Source of the DNA: Clostridia bacterium | Lineage (GTDB): Bacteria > Bacillota > Clostridia > Oscillospirales > CAG-272 | DNA length: 58,498 bases | Assembly: GCA_017462545.1 (NCBI GenBank) | Contig: JAFTQX010000019.1 | Coordinates: 1-58,498, forward strand | Direction of reading: 5' to 3' | Translations under genes and position numbers: made by a program | In this document: positions 33,589 through 40,710 of the stretch, one piece after another | Layout: each line of letters starts with the position of its first letter | Position numbering within the stretch: position 1 is the stretch's first letter | The notes under the pieces: model-generated | The model's database searches: none | Told to the model about the DNA's origin: nothing | What the model saw: only the letters and a program-made list of their open reading frames with translations

Positions 33589-34424
33589 GTGTTTTCTCCC
33601 TTCTTTGCGGGTAGGTAGGCTTCAAAAATGATATCGTCAAAGCCGCGGCTCTCTTGCTCGGCCGCGGTGCTCTTGACCGTCCATGCCATGCTCCACGCGT
33701 GGTACAGGCGGGTAGCGAGGCGGAAGGAGAGCAGATGGCGGTCTTCATAGCAGAAGGCAATAAAATCCGGCCGCGCGATAAAATTGGAACAGAGCAACTG
33801 CACGATCAGGTTGCCGACATTGCGCTTGCCCTTACGGAACAGGCGCGAGGAAAGCTGCCCGCGAATGACGGCGGGGCGGTTCTTTTTGAACCAATGCACA
33901 ACATAGGGGGTAAAGGATTCGATCAGATATGCCCCCTTGTAGGAATCAAGCAGCGCCACGGTTGCCTCGCAGACCGGGGCAATCAGGCGGTAGCCCTTGA
34001 TCTCAACGAGGAGCGGCACACGTCCGTCTACCAAGCGCAGCACCTCACAAAGGGTGGGAATGGTATGCTCGGTCTTGCCGCACAGCGGCATTTTTTGCAG
34101 CTCGGCAGCGGTATAGTCAGAGAGCTTGCCCTCTATCCCGCACACACGGGTAAGGGTCGCATCATGAAAGACCATGGCAACACCATCGCGCGAGAGCTGC
34201 ACATCCAGCTCGATGCCGTAGCCCGCGCGGCAGGCGGCATCAAAGGCGGCCAGCGAGTTTTCGGGAATTTCAGCATTGTGCAGACCACGGTGGGCATAGT
34301 GCCAGCCCATAAAGGGGGCGGCCTCACGGCGGCGACGGCCGGGGCAAACAGACAGCACATACAGGACAAACAAAAGGAAGAAGACCGCCAAAACGATCAA
34401 CGGAATAGCGATATAGGGAGGCAT
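33585..34424 (-). CDS. Membrane-anchored glycerophosphodiester phosphodiesterase
   Basis: A 279-residue GDPD-family enzyme. After an N-terminal membrane helix (IPLIVLAVFFLLFVLYVLSV) comes the catalytic TIM barrel. It shows YAHRGLHNAEIPENSLAAF, IELDVQLSRDGVAMVFHD and LLVEIKGY. These hold the Glu/His/Asp metal and catalytic ligands. The enzyme hydrolyses glycerophosphodiesters to glycerol-3-phosphate and an alcohol. The start at 34424 has gaaaggaactgct. It overlaps the downstream methyltransferase by four bases. The large domain could face either side of the membrane; I cannot decide. Confidence 0.88.
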   Translation of the reverse strand: MPPYIAIPLIVLAVFFLLFVLYVLSVCPGRRRREAAPFMGWHYAHRGLHNAEIPENSLAAFDAACRAGYGIELDVQLSRDGVAMVFHDATLTRVCGIEGKLSDYTAAELQKMPLCGKTEHTIPTLCEVLRLVDGRVPLLVEIKGYRLIAPVCEATVALLDSYKGAYLIESFTPYVVHWFKKNRPAVIRGQLSSRLFRKGKRNVGNLIVQLLCSNFIARPDFIAFCYEDRHLLSFRLATRLYHAWSMAWTVKSTAAEQESRGFDDIIFEAYLPAKKGENT

Positions 34425-34444
34425 AGCAGTTCCTTTCTCAAAGC

Positions 34445-34470
34445 AGGCGGCGTGGGAATCCACGCCGCCT
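34445..34470 (-). terminator. Hairpin after the MFS gene
   Basis: An 11-bp stem of aggcggcgtgg and its complement, just below the MFS stop. The T run is poor, so it may only partly stop transcription into the GDPD gene. Confidence 0.55.
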
Positions 34471-34482
34471 TATTTACACAAA

Positions 34483-36063
34483 TCAATCGTCTACATCCAG
34501 CGCCTCAAGGCCCTTTTTAGCCTCAGGCTTGGCATCACCATGGCGAACAAAGAGCATGGTCACAAAGGCCAATGCAACAAACAGAGCCGCATACGGGAAA
34601 AAGATCTTATCCATGCCAAAGCGATCCATCAAAAAGCCGGAGAGCACGGGGGTCAGCACCTGCGCCGACATACTGGCTGTGTAGTAAAAGCCGGTATATT
34701 TGCCCACGTTGCTGCCGCGTGAAAGCTCAACCACCATGGGGTAGGAGTTGACGTTGATGGTTGCCCAGCCGATACCGGCCATGGCAAAGAGGATATTCAT
34801 TACCATGAGGGGGCTGCTGCTGGTCATGAAGGAGGCGGAAAGGAAGGCGGTGAAGAGGATGAGAACACCGGCAAGGATCATCTTCTTTCTGCCAAGCTTG
34901 GAGGACAGGAAGCCGACCGGGAGGTAGGCCACAATAGCCGCCGCGTTGGCGATGAGCAGGGTGGTGTTATAATCCTTATCCAGCACCGTACCGGCATAGA
35001 CCGAATATTTGGAGGTGACGGCGTTATAGCCCATAAACCACAGAACGACCGAGCCGAGAATAAGGAAGAGGGAGATCAGCTCCCCACGGCTGAGCTTGCG
35101 CTCGCCGGATGCCTTTTCCTCTTCGCTCCCGTCACCCTCCAAAAGGCCAAGGCGGGCAGTCTCCTCCTGCATTTCGGCAGCCCATTTGACCTCACGCACA
35201 CGCCAGAGGAAAACGGCCAGCGCGATCATCATAATGCCTGCCACCACCGAGAAGAAGACGGTATAGCTCATCAGCGCATTGGCGGTTTTGCCCGTGCCGA
35301 ACACGGTGCCAAGCAGCAGCACGAGAATGCCGCCTGCCGTTCCCATCAGATTGATGACGGCATTGGCCTTGGAGCGCAGGGGCTTGATGGTCACATCCGG
35401 CATCAGTGCCACGGCGGGCGAGCGGAAGGTGCCCATGGCTACCAAGGTAAAGAGCAGGAGCGCCATAAAGATAATCAGCGCGGTGGGATCGTTTTCGGTC
35501 ACGATGGCGGCATAGCTTTGGCGGGCGGGCACCACGATGTTGGTGTACTTCTCGCTTGTCACCTGCTTACCGTTCTCCTCCACCGTTACGGGGATAGCGG
35601 TAAAGTCCTCACGGGAGATCAGCTCCTGCAGGGGCTTTTTATCGTCAATGACATCCTCTGTCGTCCAGTCCTGCACGGTGGGGTTGGCATCCCAAATGGT
35701 CTCGAGTGCCTCGGTATAGGCCTCCCCCTCGGTGGCGGTAACCTTTTCAAGCTGTGTGCGCTGCATGGCATCCGGCACGGAGAGCGTGACCAGCAAAATG
35801 GCAGCCACCACGGCACCGATCACGATAAAGGGCGTGCGCCGACCGTGCTTGCTGTTCACCTTGTCCGAGATCGCACCAAAGATGGGCAGAAGGACCAAGG
35901 CAAAGATGTTATCCAGCGCCATGATCGCGCCCGACCAAGCCTGCGGCAGACCGAATTTATCGGTCAGGATCTTGGGAACGATGGTATCATACGCCTGCCA
36001 GAAGGCAGAGATCAGAAAAAAGGCAAAGCCTACAAAAATAACGCGTTTGTAATTGAGCTTCAT
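34483..36063 (-). CDS. MFS transporter, sugar (GPH/SLC45-like) type
   Basis: A 526-residue carrier with about twelve membrane helices. The MFS A-motif appears as GAISDKVNSKHGRRTPFI and again as LSSKLGRKKMILAG; the GRRTP form is shared with the sugar-cation (GPH) and SLC45-like branch. A loop of about 90 residues (residues about 100-190, hydrophilic and acidic) sits between two early helices, longer than usual and probably extracellular. A charged cytoplasmic stretch near residue 300 separates the halves. Substrate is unknown; a disaccharide or galactoside is only a guess. It has its own near-consensus promoter. Confidence 0.8.
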   Translation of the reverse strand: MKLNYKRVIFVGFAFFLISAFWQAYDTIVPKILTDKFGLPQAWSGAIMALDNIFALVLLPIFGAISDKVNSKHGRRTPFIVIGAVVAAILLVTLSVPDAMQRTQLEKVTATEGEAYTEALETIWDANPTVQDWTTEDVIDDKKPLQELISREDFTAIPVTVEENGKQVTSEKYTNIVVPARQSYAAIVTENDPTALIIFMALLLFTLVAMGTFRSPAVALMPDVTIKPLRSKANAVINLMGTAGGILVLLLGTVFGTGKTANALMSYTVFFSVVAGIMMIALAVFLWRVREVKWAAEMQEETARLGLLEGDGSEEEKASGERKLSRGELISLFLILGSVVLWFMGYNAVTSKYSVYAGTVLDKDYNTTLLIANAAAIVAYLPVGFLSSKLGRKKMILAGVLILFTAFLSASFMTSSSPLMVMNILFAMAGIGWATINVNSYPMVVELSRGSNVGKYTGFYYTASMSAQVLTPVLSGFLMDRFGMDKIFFPYAALFVALAFVTMLFVRHGDAKPEAKKGLEALDVDD

Positions 36064-36131
36064 AGAGGTTCTCCTCTCGCATGATACCCGTAGTATTCAC
36101 CCCAAAGGGGCAACGGCAATCATACAGGTAT

Positions 36132-36160
36132 ATTTTACCACAAGGCGCGCCGCTTGTCAA
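36132..36160 (-). promoter_or_regulatory. Near-consensus promoter for the sugar-type MFS gene
   Basis: TTGACA (36155-36160), 17-base spacer, TAAAAT (36132-36137) on the minus strand. The leader holds a cccc/gggg hairpin near 36101. Confidence 0.7.
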
Positions 36161-36273
36161 TGGGCAAGAAAAGCATCCACAGAAGAACAAAAAGCAACTG
36201 CCTATAAATATACCTTTTTCGCCGTAGACGCTATCCCTGTCGGGGTGGCAAGAACGTGATTTTCCTATAGAAA

Positions 36274-36299
36274 AAAGCCGCACACAAAGGTGCGGCTTT
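36274..36299 (-). terminator. Terminator of secreted-protein/peptide locus 1
   Basis: A 10-bp stem of aaagccgcac and its complement with an A6/T6 tract, lying 15 bases below the peptide stop. Confidence 0.88.
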
Positions 36300-36314
36300 C
36301 CCCTATGCAATAGC

Positions 36315-36431
36315 TTAAAAATCGAAAATGCTCGAAAGCTTATCGATTGCAAGCTCGTTTTCATCGGAGGCCATCAGAACGTCCGAGGTCAACACAAGAA
36401 TTTCACAAAGCGGTGCTTCGTATTTTTTCAT
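36315..36431 (-). CDS. 38-residue acidic peptide, locus 1 (family unknown)
   Basis: A complete small gene found by reading the gap below the large secreted protein. It starts MKKYEAPLCEILVLTSDVLM, continues ASDENELAIDKLSS and ends IFDF. It is acidic, has no signal peptide, one Cys (residue 9) and a hydrophobic centre. A perfect aaggagg site lies nine bases upstream, overlapping the stop codon of the secreted-protein gene, so translation is probably coupled. A second copy at 46552-46668 matches at 36 of 38 residues. Short MKKYE-type frames next to large surface proteins occur in related Clostridia as far as I recall, but I know of no function. Confidence 0.85.
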   Translation of the reverse strand: MKKYEAPLCEILVLTSDVLMASDENELAIDKLSSIFDF

Positions 36432-36446
36432 CGTTCTCGTCCTCCT

Positions 36447-39400
36447 TTATGCCTTGTATGCAGCAGCTGCATCATACAGGGCAAGAATGGCGTTTGCTAC
36501 GGGAGCAACAGCGGCATTATCCTGCATGTTGTTACAGTAAGCAGCAACGCTATAGGCAATGGTGTTGGAAATGACAACGCCGTCTGCATCCACAACGCGG
36601 AAGTAGATCAGGCTGTTGTAGTTGGCAGCACCGATGCCTTCGGTAATTGCCTTATAGTAGCCACCTTCCTTGGTAGCGGTGTAAGCAACCTCGGTTGCGC
36701 CGGTGAAGTCAGCATTGTCAGCCATCTGAACCTTAGCACCCTCAACGTCGGTATCAAAGACCAGCTTGAGTGCGATCTTCTCCTCCAGCAGGAGGGAGAT
36801 GCCGATCAGCTTGGCGGTTGCGTTCTCTACCTCTGCAACACGATCAGCAGCGGTGTACTCACCGGCGGTGGTGACCGTCTTCTGCGTCTCAGAGAGACCT
36901 GCATTTGCCAGGTCGGCAGCAGCGATCTCAGTGTTGAAGTACTTCTGTGCAGCAGCAGCGTAGTTCAGAGAGGCAATGGCAACATTGCTTGCCTTGTCGG
37001 CAGTATCGGTGGTAACATAAGCCATCAGCGCGTCCTTCATGGTGGTAACACCGGTAGCCAGGGTTACGGTCTTGCCGTCGATCTCACCGGTTACGGTGTA
37101 GGCAAACTTGTTGCAAACATCCTTGGCAGCGGTGGTGATCACGTCAGCCTTGATGTTCTGTGCAATGCCTGCGGTAGCATTTGCCTCGAAGGTGAAGGAA
37201 TCACCAACCGAAACAGCACCGGTAGCGAATACGGGATACTGCTCCTTGTAGGTAACAGCAGCCTGGAACTCCGTACCGCGGGATGCCCAAGCATCCAGGT
37301 TGTTCGGGTTGCCTACCAGGAAGTCGATGGTGGAGCCGTCACCAACGATCACGTCGGTCAGGGCAGCATCGATGGAGGCAGCAACGTCAGCAGCGTAATC
37401 AACGCCCTGCTCAACCAGTACGTACCAAGCGTCACCTGCCGGCCATACCTTCTGGCAGTCAATGAAGATGGCAACCGTGATGGCGCCGTTCTTCTGCGGA
37501 ACCTCAACGGCATCCTCACCCTCGCCTACGGTCACCTTGGCATTGGTAGCCATGGTCCAGAGCTTGGTAACGTCGATATCGATCTTACCAGCGGAGGGAG
37601 CGGTGTAGCGGTAGCCGCCGATTGCCCAGTTGTTACAAGAGAGCGAGCCGGTAGGACCCCAGTCAGCATTGCCGATCATACGGAAGACGGTGTTCTCGCC
37701 CCAGTACATTGCTCTGTTCGCACCGTCGTTGTAGCCCCAGAAGCCGTCGCTCCAACTGGTGGCAGCTTCGCTGCGGTTGATTGCAAAGTAATCGGTGACA
37801 GCGTTTTCCTTGGTGATCTGCTCCTTCGGGAAGTTGACGAAGGACCTTGCAGGATCGCCGAATACGGGAGCGTAAACAAAGTTCTCGGTCTGGTCTGCAG
37901 CGGGAGCGGAAGGCAGGTTCTCATCCAGACGAGTGGTGAACATGGGATCTACGATAGCGGAATCCAGATCGCACTCGGTGTAAGCCACGGTAGCGGTAGC
38001 CATAAAGCCGCACCTGTTACTGATCCAGAAGCCGGTAGCGCTCTCGTCGTTACGAACGAGGATCTCGATCTCGTCGCCTGCCTGAACGGCAATGCCGGTC
38101 AGCGAGCCGGTCTTTGCGGAGCCGTCCTTCACTGCGAGAGCAGCGATGGCAGCAGCATCCAGCTTGGTGTTGTAGGTGCCGATCGCAGCCCACTTATCGG
38201 AGCTGCCGTAGTAGTTCTCACCCTCGCCCTCAGCCATAGGCCAGATCATTTCGCCGTTATGGAAGACGGCTACGTAACCAAAGGTGCCTGCATTGTGCTT
38301 GGAGAACAGCGAGTTGAGAGAAAGATTCAGCGTGCCGTCAAACTCGGCGGTGTAACGCCAGCCGCCGGTAGTATCCAGCGCCGGGATCACGCCGTAGCCA
38401 TTCGGCCAGCCGTCATGATCCACACCCTTATAAGCGAAGGTCACGCCAGCAGGCTTCTTCCAGATGTCGCCAACGTAGCCGTTGGAGAGCCAGCCGTCAT
38501 TGCCGGTGATGTTCGAAATAACGGTATTGATCTGCGCGCCTGCGGTGTACTCGGTCAGGCCTGCGTGGCTGACCAGATCCCAGCCGCCCGTGAAGGTAGC
38601 CTTATCGCCGGCGGTGGTGCCGTGCTGGGGCTTGTTCATGCCGTTGAGCGGATCAAAGGTAGAGCCGGGCAGATACTCGGTGTAAGTAACCTTCAGGTTG
38701 AAGGCGTTTGCAAAGTCGCCGTTCGACCAGCCGGTCACGTTGACAATATTGCTATCACGCCATACGAATACGAGCTGGTCGCCAACAGCAACCTCAACGC
38801 CGGTAACGGCCTCGTTCTTGGTGCCGGTAGCGTTGTACTTGACACCGGCACCCTCGGTAGCGGCGTCAGCAATGTTGGCACCGGTAGCACCGGCAGCCGG
38901 GTAAACCAGGGTCATGCCGTCTGCATTGCTCTTGTAGATCGAGAAGTAAACGGTTCTCGAAGCAGAGGCAATGGGCGTACCGAAGATGGCATCGATATTC
39001 ACGGTGCCGGCATAGGGAACGGCATAAGCAAAGCCTGCGCCGTAATCCTGGAAGCTCGGTGCCTTGCCCTCGATGTTACAACGGGAAATACCGCAGTCAT
39101 CCAGCCACAGGATACCTACCGGCCAGTTACCGTAGGACATGTAGGTACCAGGGAATCCTTGCTTGCTGACAACGCCGGCATCATAACCGATGAAGGACCA
39201 GCCGTCGGTAAAGTCGGAGAGCAGCGGATAGTAGGTGGTCTTCTCGCCGATAACAGGCCAGTTGGTGCCGTTAGCCACCAGCTCAGAGCCGACGAAGTCG
39301 TATGCGTAAACGGTGTCCTGCGCGATGGGGGCGCTGGTCACCTTGCTATAGGTAACGGTCGGGAACGCGGTGATGTGCGGGTTGTTAACGCGGTTGAAGA

Positions 39401-40556
39401 CGATGTCCACGCGGTCGCCGGCCTTAACAGCCAGGTCGTGCGGGTAGCCGTTCTCTGCGCAGTATGCCTCATATGCGGAGAGCAAGCTGCCGGTCTTGGC
39501 AACCTCGGTTACCGGGCGGCAAAGCGCTCTTACCTGGAGATACTTTTCAAGCTCTTCCTCAGCAGCAGCAACAGCAGCCTCGGCGGTTGCAATAGCAGCC
39601 TCGTCGCCGGTTACCTCTGCCTCTTCAAGAGCGGTCTTGGCAGCTGCCAGCTTGTTATCCCAATTGGTTTTCAAGCCCATGTAGTTCTTGTAATCAAAGC
39701 CCAGTGCCTCTACGGTCATGTCAGAGAGGTCAGTGTAGTTCTCCGGAACCTCCTGGCCGAGCAGGGCGAAGTATGCCCAGTCGGTCTCGATATCACCCAC
39801 GAAGGTGGTCTCGGTGTTCTGGTTCTGGTTGTTGTACAGGAAGGTGTAGTTGGTACCGGTGACAGGGTTGTTCTTTACCTTCTGGCCGGCAGCCGATGCG
39901 GGCCATACGATGACGCCGTTGATGGCGATGGCCATAGACGTATCCGAGAATACGCAGCCGTCGGTGTTACGGTCAATGCGCAGAGCCTCAAAGTCTACGT
40001 CGATGACACCGTTGGCAGGTACGTTGTAGGAGAGGGTAAGCATACCCCTCTTCTGGGTAACCATGCGGCGCTCGCCCAGGTAGATACCGCCGTAGGTCCA
40101 GAGGCCCTTGTTCTCAAGGATGTCGTACGTGTTAACGGTTTCGAACAGGTCGTACGCATTGTCGATGTACGAGCCTGCGGTCCAGCCGCCACGGTAGCCG
40201 TCTAGGCTGGTCTTGCTGGTGTAAAGCGGCCAGTTGGTCGTAGGGCTGAAGGTGGACTTCTTCTCCAAGAGATAGAAGGTCACATCGGCAGCGGCCTCAC
40301 CAATCATGGTAGATGCCTCATAAATGGCACCTGCGGGGGTAATGACGTACCAACCGAACGCGTCGGAGGGTACCTCGGGAACGGTAAACTCCAGCGTTGC
40401 GCCGGTTACCGTCTGCGTCGATACTGTGGTGCCGTTGCCGTCGATAAACGTAACGGTAGCGGTCGTCTCCTCGGCGAATACCGGCAGAGCCATTGCCGGA
40501 ACCAGCGTGAGAAGCATGCACAGCACGAGCACAAGGGAAAGTACACGTTTTTGCAT
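36447..40556 (-). CDS. Giant secreted repeat protein, locus 1
   Basis: A 1369-residue exported protein. The signal peptide is MQKRVLSLVLVLCMLLTLVP, with cleavage near VFAEE. Four copies of a beta-rich module of about 200 residues follow (around residues 100-370, 430-640, 645-880, 882-1110). Each has a GGW- or GW-containing front half, a core like YTAPSAGKIDID, then NGxxVWPA-like text and a VTYTE-like end. A Lys/Ala/Glu-rich coiled-coil insert sits near residues 297-350. The last 250 residues form a separate module shared with the second giant. There is no LPxTG, SLH, dockerin or membrane anchor. Binding of carbohydrate or cells is inference. Confidence 0.85.
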   Translation of the reverse strand: MQKRVLSLVLVLCMLLTLVPAMALPVFAEETTATVTFIDGNGTTVSTQTVTGATLEFTVPEVPSDAFGWYVITPAGAIYEASTMIGEAAADVTFYLLEKKSTFSPTTNWPLYTSKTSLDGYRGGWTAGSYIDNAYDLFETVNTYDILENKGLWTYGGIYLGERRMVTQKRGMLTLSYNVPANGVIDVDFEALRIDRNTDGCVFSDTSMAIAINGVIVWPASAAGQKVKNNPVTGTNYTFLYNNQNQNTETTFVGDIETDWAYFALLGQEVPENYTDLSDMTVEALGFDYKNYMGLKTNWDNKLAAAKTALEEAEVTGDEAAIATAEAAVAAAEEELEKYLQVRALCRPVTEVAKTGSLLSAYEAYCAENGYPHDLAVKAGDRVDIVFNRVNNPHITAFPTVTYSKVTSAPIAQDTVYAYDFVGSELVANGTNWPVIGEKTTYYPLLSDFTDGWSFIGYDAGVVSKQGFPGTYMSYGNWPVGILWLDDCGISRCNIEGKAPSFQDYGAGFAYAVPYAGTVNIDAIFGTPIASASRTVYFSIYKSNADGMTLVYPAAGATGANIADAATEGAGVKYNATGTKNEAVTGVEVAVGDQLVFVWRDSNIVNVTGWSNGDFANAFNLKVTYTEYLPGSTFDPLNGMNKPQHGTTAGDKATFTGGWDLVSHAGLTEYTAGAQINTVISNITGNDGWLSNGYVGDIWKKPAGVTFAYKGVDHDGWPNGYGVIPALDTTGGWRYTAEFDGTLNLSLNSLFSKHNAGTFGYVAVFHNGEMIWPMAEGEGENYYGSSDKWAAIGTYNTKLDAAAIAALAVKDGSAKTGSLTGIAVQAGDEIEILVRNDESATGFWISNRCGFMATATVAYTECDLDSAIVDPMFTTRLDENLPSAPAADQTENFVYAPVFGDPARSFVNFPKEQITKENAVTDYFAINRSEAATSWSDGFWGYNDGANRAMYWGENTVFRMIGNADWGPTGSLSCNNWAIGGYRYTAPSAGKIDIDVTKLWTMATNAKVTVGEGEDAVEVPQKNGAITVAIFIDCQKVWPAGDAWYVLVEQGVDYAADVAASIDAALTDVIVGDGSTIDFLVGNPNNLDAWASRGTEFQAAVTYKEQYPVFATGAVSVGDSFTFEANATAGIAQNIKADVITTAAKDVCNKFAYTVTGEIDGKTVTLATGVTTMKDALMAYVTTDTADKASNVAIASLNYAAAAQKYFNTEIAAADLANAGLSETQKTVTTAGEYTAADRVAEVENATAKLIGISLLLEEKIALKLVFDTDVEGAKVQMADNADFTGATEVAYTATKEGGYYKAITEGIGAANYNSLIYFRVVDADGVVISNTIAYSVAAYCNNMQDNAAVAPVANAILALYDAAAAYKA

Positions 40557-40607
40557 GATGAAAGATTCCTTTCTTGTAATTTTTGGGGAAGATACCTCTT
40601 CGAGCAT

Positions 40608-40636
40608 ATGATACCATATCTTTTTTGAAAAGTCAA
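40608..40636 (-). promoter_or_regulatory. Promoter of secreted-protein/peptide locus 1
   Basis: TTGACT (40631-40636), 17 bases, TATCAT (40608-40613) on the minus strand, about 50 bases ahead of the start. Confidence 0.65.
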
Positions 40637-40677
40637 GTCCCTATTGAAATTTTATGAAAGCACCTGTACGGCAAAGT

Positions 40678-40707
40678 AAAACGCCCTTCCAAGCGGAAGG
40701 GCGTTTT
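40678..40707. terminator. Bidirectional terminator below the glycoside-hydrolase-like gene
   Basis: A 13-bp perfect stem (40678-40690 with 40695-40707), AAGC loop, A and T tracts on both sides. It insulates the hydrolase-like gene from locus 1. Confidence 0.85.
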
Positions 40708-40710
40708 GCT

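Noticed and set aside
38259-40205. A 648-codon plus-strand frame
   Set aside because: Antisense shadow of the locus 1 giant protein, with low-complexity Val/Gly/Arg text.
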